Below the pieces are notes generated by a model. That model was not told the DNA's origin, did no database searches, and was given only the letters and a program-made list of their open reading frames with translations. This document shows positions 56,055 through 64,000 of a DNA stretch of 64,000 nt, piece by piece (the first letter of the stretch is position 1; every line of letters begins with the position of its first letter). The stretch covers positions 1,736,001-1,800,000 of the forward strand of contig JARKIF010000008.1 of assembly GCA_029378245.1 (NCBI GenBank), read 5' to 3'. This DNA is from Roridomyces roridus. Its lineage: Eukaryota > Basidiomycota > Agaricomycetes > Agaricales > Mycenaceae. The position numbers were made by a program, and so were the translations under genes.

Positions 56055-58641
56055 ATGTCGTTGAAAGTGTGAGCCTGAACGCGCCATTGGCCACCCCATA
56101 GCCTAATACTTTCGTAGGTTGACTGTCGGGGCTGCGGCAGGCTCCATACGCGACCTCTTTGCCAAAATCAAGGCTATTGACGCGAAGCATGGCAAGTTTG
56201 ACCTCGTCTTGTGCACTGGCGACTTTTTTGGTCCTCTGGACGACCCTGCTGTAGAACAAGAGACTGCCCAGCTTCTGGATGGCACTTTGGAAGGTGCGTG
56301 GTGCACCCTGTGCTTCTACGTGGGTTCCAACGGCCCTCAGCTCCGATTGAATGCTACATCATGCAAGGCGACAATCCTCTGTCCGACTCCGTTATCCAGA
56401 AATTCGCAAAGACTGGAGGGGAGCTATGCAAGAACGTGTTTCTTCTGAGTGAGTGCTACCGTTCGCGGATAGTTTCGTTTCTAATTCTTCAAGGCAAATC
56501 TGGAATTATCACCACGGCAAACGGCCTGCGAATAGCGTGCCTTGGAGGCAGATGGGACCCTGAGATCTACTACTCTGCTGATGCACCGCCTGTACGTTTA
56601 CGAAGCCTCCGACGGACGGAAAATTAACATTTCGCAGGGATTTTCTTCGCCATTCTTCTCTACTCACACCATGGAGCGCTTGTTGGCCAACACAATGTCC
56701 ACTTCGACCTCAAAGCAGAGCTACAAGTCTCTCGCGGACATTCAATCGACCTCCTCGTCCTCGCAGCTCATAGACGTACTCCTCACTCACGCTTGGCCTG
56801 CTGCTATCACCAACCTCTCATCTGCGGTACTGCCCGAACTTGCGTCCATTGGTGCTCCTCCGCTGGACGACACCATACGACGCACAAAGCCCCGTTACCA
56901 TTTTGCAGCGGGAGGTGGTAAGCCGCCAATGTTCTGGGAGCGCGAACCGTTCGTGTGGGACGACGAACAAGGCCGCGTGTCGCGTTTCATCAGCCTTGGT
57001 GCATTTGGCGGCGAGCCTGCATCCGGCAAAAAGCAAAGGGTATGTTCTATTAATGTTTCACGAAGACAAACCGAATAACCTCAGCCTAGTGGTTTTACGC
57101 CTTTTCTATCGCCCCGCAATCTGCTGCAGATGCTCCCGCTCCGCGGCCCTCTAACGCGACCAAAAACCCTTTCACCGAGTCTTCTGTATCGCGTCCGCTC
57201 AAAAGACCATACGAGAGCACCGCTGAGGGTGAAAACTATATCTTTGGGAACGTTCGGCAACCGCAGAAACGCACTCGAGTTGGTCAGTCGGTTCTTGCCG
57301 CCCATGCACGCAATTCACTCTTTGGTAGCTGAGGGAGATCCCGGGAAACCGCCGCCTGGATATAAATGCCACAGATGCGAATCGTCGGAGGTCAGTCTAC
57401 TTAGTTCGCGCCGATACTATCCTAATCATTCTTTTCAGCACTTTATCAACGATTGTCCTGAGCGAATAAAACCTCCAGAAGGGTACGTTTGCAGGGTCTG
57501 TAACACGGTAGGTCACACTCTGAGGCAATTCTGCCCTTGACTGAATATTTGCAGCCCGGCCACCTTGTTCGCGACTGCCCCACACGATTCGCCCTAGGTG
57601 ATACAGGTGGCAAAAAGCCCAAAGAGGGATACATATGTCGAGCGTGCGGTAGTGACGCTCACTACATCGACGACTGCCCGGCGTCCAGTGGGGCACCACC
57701 GCAATTTGACCGCAGAGGAAGACGGGGACCGCCGAAAGAAATAGCACGTCAGTAGCTCCACACCTGCGCCGAGAGCCCGGTCTCACATTACACAGCGGAC
57801 GAGTGCTGGTTCTGCCTTTCGAACCCCAATCTTGCGTACGCTCCATGCCGGATCCATTGGCACTTGACTTATACAATCTTCCAGCAAGCATTTAATTGTG
57901 GCAATCGGGACCGAATGTTATGTGACACTTCCAAAGGGACAGATCATTCCTACACAATCTGCAGCCACTGACCACGTTGCGGTACCGGGCGGGGGGCACG
58001 TCCTCATCGTGCCCATCACGCATTACCCCACCTTTTCGACGATCCCGGATGACCTGGCTGGCCCGATCATCGAGGAAACGGAAAAGTAGGCGTTCATCGC
58101 AATGCGAGGTCCACGAGGGCGAGCTTATTCACTCTTTCCAGACATAAAGCTGCCTTAAGAGCCATGTATGCAAAGTACCATTCGGCGATCGTCGTGTTCG
58201 AAGTAGGCAAGTTGGGTGCTCGAGGGGGGCACGCACACGTGCAGGCGGTGCCGGTGCCAATGACTCTCAAAGACAAGGTGGAAGACGTGTTCCGCGCCGA
58301 GGGCCGGATGATGGGCGTCGACTTTGAGGAGGACCCAGAGGCTGCGTTGGCGGCGTGTTCCGGTGGCAGGGGCAGTTACTTTCGAGTTGACTTACCGGAT
58401 GGGCGCAAGCTGGTTCATCTCATGAAGGACCACGTTCCGTTTGGAATTCAATTTGGCAGGTGAGGATGTTTTGCTACTCGATTTGAACAATTACCGAGTA
58501 TGTGCAGACAGGTGTTGGTTTCCTTGTTGAAAACGCCTGAGCGGTTGGATTGGAAGGCTTGCGCGCTGGGAGATGACGAGGATCGGGCTGATGCTGAAGC
58601 GTTCAAAGCTGCATTCACGCCCTTTAACCCTACAATCTGAA
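56055..58641 (+). CDS. DRN1: Drn1 / CWF19L1 lariat-debranching partner with three zinc knuckles
   Basis: Drn1 assists Dbr1 in opening intron lariats. The start MSLK joins by a short intron to VLTVGAAAGSIRDLFAKI, an inactive metallophosphatase-like domain (LVLCTGDFFGPL; IECYIMQGDNP; GLRIACLGGRWD). A basic linker is followed by three CCHC knuckles of exact C-x2-C-x4-H-x4-C spacing (CHRCESSEHFINDC; CRVCNTPGHLVRDC; CRACGSDAHYIDDC). Then the CwfJ domains appear: DECWFCLSNPNLAKHLIVAI, VLIVPITHYPTF and RGGHAHVQAVPVPM. About ten introns are needed. It ends FTPFNPTI at TGA 58641. No break is seen. Confidence 0.9.
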
Positions 58642-58886
58642 GGCTGTATTATCGTTTTGTATCCTGAAATCATCGTCAACCTCGAGGCTTCCAAAAATAT
58701 CCTACCAACTTGCATCCATCATGACGATTCTGTTTAGCCCCGAACTGCGTTTCCTTCCTTCCTCGTTTCAGTCCATAGTGACGCCATAAACGCTATGTCC
58801 CTGAACCGTAGCCAGCCTCCCTCGCGTGTTGGGACGCCCAGATTTAAAGACATCGTGCGTGGTTTCAACTCACCTGAACGCCCCCC

Positions 58887-61044
58887 ATGCATTTCCACAT
58901 GCCTCATATGAAATCGAGCAAGTCGTTCACTAACATTGCCAACCAGGTGCTGGACGTCATGAAGCACTACAAGCATGAGACGGAGTCAGAGGTAGGCCAC
59001 CGTCTTCGTCCCTGTTTGCACCCTCTGACGTCTTCTACTTCCACAGGCGCATCAGGTATATCGAGGATCGGGATGGGCGCGGTTCGTGGTACTCACAGAC
59101 CTCTAGATTTTCCGTCAAGCCCCTGGCCACGGTGTAAAACACGCTCTCCCCCAGACCATCAACCCCGATGAAGAGACTGTGCCCGGCATTGAGCACCCAG
59201 GAAGCACTGGAGTTATCTATTGCAGTGATCGTGCGATGGCCAATGGCTTTAGCTACGCTGCGTCGCACGAGTGGTCGAATCTTGGCCAAGGTGCACCTGA
59301 AGTCGGAGAGATCCCTAACGCGCCCCCGCGCCCGACTTCGATTCCCCTTCCTACCGACTCGCTTGAATACGCCCCCACGACTGGTGTCAAGGGTGAGTGC
59401 TATGTGCTATTCCCGTTTCCAGCTCAATAATTTATTTTAAAGCCCTCCGCGAGGCTGTTGCCAACTTGTATAATCACACCTACCGTCAGGGCAAGGCCAG
59501 CCAGTACACCTACGAGAACGTCTGCATCGTTCCTGGCGGGCGCGCCGGCCTTTCTCGCGTCGCTGCCGTTATTGGTGACGTCTACACGGTGTGTTCGCTA
59601 CCCGATCAACGTTATCTATCCTAATACGCGTCGGCAGTCGTATCAAGTTCCCGACTATACGGCGTACGATCAGATTCTGTCCTCTTTCAAGCGCCTCGTG
59701 CCGGTCCCCACTGCGTTGGACCCAAAAACTAAATACAAATTGGACATTGCTCAGACCAAGGTATGCAACATGCGCCACAATCTGATCTGAGCTAATTGTC
59801 GTACAGAGAGACATTCAGACACAGGGTCTTGCTGTAATCCTTGCGTCCAACCCTCGCAACCCGACCGGACAGGTCATCAGGTGCGTGACGACCTGACACA
59901 CTCTCATTTGTGTTGACGCCAGTCAGGGGGAATGATCTCAAAGAACTCGTCGCCATCGGCAGAGAAGGAACCACCGTCATCCTTGATGAGGTAACGTGTC
60001 CAGGCCAACCATCCTTTCGTAGCTGACTGACTGCTCTAGTTTTACTCCTGGTATATCTACCCCGAGAACGAAAAGGACTATGGGCAGTCCGTTTCTGCGG
60101 CCGAATATGTCGAGGACGTCAACAACGACTCGTTGATAATCATTGACGGTCTTACCAAGGTTCGTGTGCTTCCTTTGTCCTGTACCTGTCTGACCATGGT
60201 ATAGAACTGGCGTCTCCCCGGCTGGCGGATTTGCTGGGTGATTAACGCCGGTCATTTTTTTCTTCATCCACGTATCTTATATCACTCGCAGGTCGTTGGG
60301 CCCACAAACTTGATAACTGCATTGTCGCAGTCCGGATCCTTCTTGGACGGTGGTGCTAATCACCCGTGAGTTCCATCCATGCGGATTCTGGTTTTTTTCC
60401 TAATCAGGGTGTAGGATGCAGCTGGCGGCTATCCCGCTCCTGGACCCTGCGCATGTTGCGCTTGAGAAGGAAGCTCTGCAGAGACACTTCAAGGCCAAGC
60501 GCGACCGCGTTCTCCAGCGGTTGCACCAGATGCGTTTGGATGTATCTATCCCCCCTCAGGCGACATTTTATATCTGGCTTGACCTCGAGAAACTCCCCGC
60601 GCCGCTCAACAACGGCCTCACGTTCTTTGAAGAGCTGTTGAAGGAACAGGCGCGTGATTATGTCCTAGAACGAAGACCGATGCTCACGATGCGGTTTAGA
60701 CGATAGTGATTCCTGGGATTTTCTTTGACATCAATCCTGCTCACCGCCGTAACCTCTTCAACTCGCCTTGCCACCATTTCGTGCGCATTTCATTTGGCCC
60801 TCCTCTCGAGGACTTGGAGAAGGGTGAGAATTGTGATTTGAAGACCGATTCGTGACTGACGATCATTTGCAGGTATGGACGCTTTTGAGCGTGTTCTCCA
60901 GAAGGCCAGGGCGCAAGGCATGCGGGCCTTTGGGCATAGGTTTGTTCTTGTCTTGGTGAACATGCATATTCTCAACATTTGTGCAGCTACAAGAAGAGCA
61001 TCGACGGCGAGCTCCACTCTCCCACCGCTACTCGTGCTACCTAG
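58887..61044 (+). CDS. PLP-dependent aminotransferase, class I/II
   Basis: The frame starts MHFHMPHMKSSKSFTNIANQ and, after two introns, reads GVIYCSDRAMANGFSYAASH and WSNLGQGAPEVGEIP. Class I/II marks follow: PGGRAGLSRVAA, SNPRNPTGQVI (cofactor asparagine), VILDEFYSWYIY (Asp and Tyr), the Schiff-base lysine in DGLTKNWRLPGWRI, and a C-terminal substrate-binding arginine in FVRISFGPPL. Substrate cannot be told from sequence; aspartate or aromatic types are both possible. The join near 60655-60705 lacks a good GT donor: only a GC border keeps frame (KEQ to TIVIPGIFFD). It ends SPTATRAT at 61044. Confidence 0.85.
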
Positions 61045-61120
61045 AAGTAGAAGAGGTGGATTTACTTGGAAATATACGGACGGAAATGTGTACTCTGGAT
61101 TGCTCTTGTATGAAAACACG

Positions 61121-62595
61121 CTATCGAAAACATCTGTCCCAGTCTCCATCTCCATCACTTTGAGCGTACGATTGACTCTGAACGAACGCTTCGAGTGTGC
61201 AAATCCCCGTTCCTGTTCCACAGAATTCTAGCGGCTGTAAAGCATCGTTGACGAGAATGCGGACAAATTCCGTCTCGTCGCAATTAAGCTTCTCTACCAC
61301 CATTCGCCCGCTAAAGGGCACCATTGCATGTGTATGCCAGGTCCGCTGTGGGTCGGGCTCAACTGTGCTTAGCGCTTCCGGCTGGCGAAAGAGCCCTATA
61401 GCGCTCATACACGCGATCATGGCATTATCATGAGAAAAGTCGGCGTAGAGGGTGCGATTAAGTGGGAAGGTCGTTGGGTCGGCGTCGAGCGTGCGGTTTG
61501 TCTGGGTGTTATCACGGACTGGGGTTCCTGTGAGGCGGGCGAGGAGTTCGTTGGCGTAGCCTACACCTTGGACTCGTCCTAGGGAAGCGCCGTAGCCTGT
61601 GTGGTAGTACTTGTCGAGGTCGGCGGAGTAGTCGAAGCCGGCGAAATCGGATGGGGTGAATAGCCCGCAGACGGGGCTTGGGGTGGTGGGGTTGCCTAGG
61701 GCGGCGGTGTGGAATGCGCAGAGGGATATTAGAGCGTGGGTTTCGTGGTCCGTGAGCTTGGCGCCTGGGGCCCAGGAGTTGAGGCGGGTTGTGATGGCGG
61801 GGGCGTAGACGTTAAGCCATTCGTCTGTTTGTGGGTCTGAGGAACCGGCGTTGGGACACATGTGGCTTTCGAGAGTGTCGTTTCCCTTGAGTTGAAACTG
61901 AGTTCTGCTGAGATGGATCGAGCGGAAGTGGTACCTCTTCCGACAGAATAACGGACAGAGGAGGGCGATAAACCCCGTGGCTCGCAGCAGCGAATCCTGG
62001 AGGGGATTAAGTTGTGAAATTGCATTCGAATGTACACGCACCTTCCGTCCAATTAGTTGCGCTATCCACTACGCGGGTGCCACTCGACGCCCTCACAAAC
62101 GGAATATTGTTCGCATCGAATAAATGGGCGTATCTCTTGAATGTAATGGCTCCAGCGTCAGAGGACTGCCGCGCGCCAAAGGGAACGAGGTCATTAGTTC
62201 CCAGGGTATACACGAAATTGGACATGAATTGCATCGAGGGATGCGTATAAGCGTCGGCATTCTTGAGCTTCTGGACTGCAGATACTATATTGATCGACGC
62301 GCCAGAAGTCGGGAAACGGGCGCCATGTCTCTGAAGCTGCTTTCTGGTTAATGTCTTGTTGGTTTTTCGAGACGCAAAGACGCACGATGTTGACTTGAAT
62401 TACTTGGCAACCTGCTGGTGGCGGAGCGTACTTGTGGACCGGAAAGAAAGGCGTATAAGCGCCCCAGGATTTGCGCGGATCAAACGTTGGGTCGAAGCGT
62501 AGACTGCTCTTCCTTGGCGTGTTGGCTAGAAGCAGCCATGCTAGGACCAACGACGAAACGATGAAGAATACAAGTATTCGAGGGACAGTGCCCAT
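61121..62595 (-). CDS. Histidine acid phosphatase / phytase, membrane-anchored or secreted
   Basis: The N-terminus MGTVPRILVFFIVSSLVLAW is a signal peptide or signal anchor. After an intron the catalytic QLQRHGARFPTSG motif appears (nucleophile histidine). Near the end SHDNAMIACMSAIGLF supplies the HD proton donor. Between them are FMSNFVYTLGTNDLVPFG, FVRASSGTRVVDSATNW and NVYAPAITTRLNSWAPG. Several N-glycosylation sites (NRT, NWT) and paired cysteines (VCGLF, EFCGTGTGICTLE) fit a secreted branch-2 phytase-like enzyme that releases phosphate from phosphomonoesters. It converges on the aminotransferase, with stops 76 bp apart. Confidence 0.88.
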
Positions 62596-63072
62596 GGTGG
62601 AATTAGAGGGACATGGGACGGGAGATTCGGAGAGAAACGTGCGTGATATGACGCTCCTAAATAATCCTCGACCTAGGACCAGGCTCTCCCTCGCTGATAC
62701 CTGCTCCAGCTGCGTTCCACCGTCATGACTCTTTTATCGTTGTTGTCGTCGCTCGAGCTCGGTGACCGGAAGTGATGGTCGCGTGCACGATCCCGTGAAG
62801 TTTGTTTGATGTGCGCGGCAAACAAGGACGCGCCTCTTGACTCCCACTTTCATCTACTTACCATGGAAAACATGTCAGTACCTTTCGTGGTTCCATTCTG
62901 CTTTTTCTCACTCCACTCAGCCGCCGTCGTCTTGCAGAAGATGCGACACTCTACGCCCCGGGGCAGATTCATGCAACCAACTCACCACCAATCTCCATCG
63001 TGCGTGCCATCTCTACAACCGTAATAGTTCTCATCGTTCTTCAGGCGAGTTCATCCTCCAGCACTTCCTCGA
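62596..63072. other. Divergent intergenic region of 477 bp
   Basis: This separates the phosphatase from the SNF2 gene. Short frames on the plus strand (for example 62806-63024) have no supporting splice structure. No repeat or RNA gene is visible. Confidence 0.6.
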
Positions 63073-64000
63073 TGCCTGTCGCGCGCGGTGGCTACCGTCG
63101 TACAATAGTCATCTCCTCGGATGAAGAGGACGAATTGCCCAAAGCGCCAGTCAAGTACGCCGTCAGGTCACTTCATGAGCAAGGTACTAACCTACAGCGG
63201 ATAGATTCGTTGCAAATGGTGGTGGTGGCATGGTACATCAGCCCTCATTCCAGCGCTCCGCCGCGCAACAAGGAGTACCAATACGAATGCCCGTGCCAGA
63301 GCCGTATGTCCACAAGCCACCGCCCCAGGAGGAGGAAGACGGCGACGACGAGAACATTGCCGTTCCGGAATTCGCACCAGACCCGTACGGCGCAGACACC
63401 ATGTCTTCAGCCCAAGCCGAAAACGCGCTCCGCGACCTTATGGCATCCGACTCCAACGCAGACGAGACGACCGAGATCGACATGGAACGGGCCATTGTGG
63501 AGGGCTTTCGTGATGGGATTAAACTCATGCCACACCAGGTCCTTGGGCGCGAGTGGATGGCGGAGCGCGAAGATGTGACCAAGAAGCGTGCTGGTGGCAT
63601 TCTGGCCGACGACATGGGGTACTCACTCACTCACTCTCCCTGTATGTTTCTAACAACATCAACAGGCTCGGAAAGACCATCCAAACACTGACGCGCATCA
63701 TGGACAACAGGGCCAAGAAGAGCGACAAAGAGGCTGGTTGGGATGCACCGACACTGTGAGCTTTTTTTCGCTGCCCCTCCAACAACTTGGCTGACAAACT
63801 ATCTAGCATCGTTTGTCCGCTTGCGTTGGTCGGACAGTGGGCCAGCGAAATCAAGAAAATGACGAATATTCCAGAGAGCAAAGTCATTCAACACCAGGGC
63901 CCGAAGCGCCCCAAAAAGGCGTCGGAGCTCAGGCACGCTCAAGTGGTCATCACCACCTACGACACCGTTCGTTCCGAACACGCCTCTTATGCGCCTACAG
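63073..64000 (+). CDS. SNF2-family ATPase/helicase, N-terminal part (continues past window)
   Basis: ATG 63073 gives MPVARGGYRRTIVISSDEED. A short intron (63163-63200) reads through to RFVANGGGGMVHQPS. An acidic linker leads to KLMPHQVLGREWMAERE, the Q-like start of the SNF2 fold, then Walker A in GGILADDMGLGKTIQTL. An intron (about 63620-63664) cuts Walker A between M-G and L-G-K-T. Motif Ia follows in TLIVCPLALVGQWASEIKKM, then VVITTYDTV. The gene leaves the window before motif II. The motifs fit a remodeller or Rad5/Rad16-type repair ATPase; the exact subfamily needs the missing part. Confidence 0.87.

Overview
The window is nuclear DNA from a filamentous fungus, almost certainly an agaricomycete basidiomycete. 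The evidence is tightly packed genes on both strands, nearly every gene cut by many short GT-AG introns of about 40-60 nt, and gene families typical of that group (a cellular RNA-dependent RNA polymerase, a PAS/GATA White-Collar-2 photoreceptor partner, TIM54, a Drn1 protein with zinc knuckles). A Rhizoctonia/Ceratobasidium-type source is possible but unproven. Coordinates of multi-exon genes are outer start and stop codons. Splice joins were worked out by hand from reading frame and phase.

Layout. 1-10 kb: C-terminus of an insulysin-type M16 protease, an orphan gene, the very long STT4 PI 4-kinase, and a small coiled-coil orphan. 10-20 kb: secreted glutaminyl cyclase, TRAPP subunit Trs23, an orphan polytopic protein, the branched-chain keto-acid dehydrogenase E1-beta subunit, a creC/WDR20 WD40 protein and a short membrane-anchored orphan. 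19.7-28.8 kb: RNA-dependent RNA polymerase, RPA1 with a double MCB palindrome in intron 1, a secreted orphan, and MIC10. 28.9-34.2 kb: an AIM9-like kinase-fold protein, then a tandem array of about 1.15-kb units that duplicated a small gene together with the 3' end of the neighbouring membrane-protein gene. 35-38.5 kb: a large orphan with one membrane segment. 38.5-42.3 kb: gene-poor interval with one intron-containing tRNA-Ser(CGA), tRNA-like remnants, a 29-bp inverted repeat around a small spliced ORF, a perfect hairpin and diverged direct repeats. 42.3-64 kb: IBtk-like ANK/RCC1/BTB protein, SNW1/Prp45, an orphan, TIM54, WC-2, LIS1/PAC1, Drn1/CWF19L1, a PLP aminotransferase, a histidine acid phosphatase and the start of a SNF2 ATPase.

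Most genes are housekeeping and are not a functional cluster. The parts that the known families do not explain are the 30.6-33.2 kb array with its small gene family and GATA-site clusters, the 38.5-42.3 kb repeat interval, and the MCB palindrome inside RPA1. I found no clear unknown multi-gene system. The tandem small-gene family is the best candidate for something undescribed.
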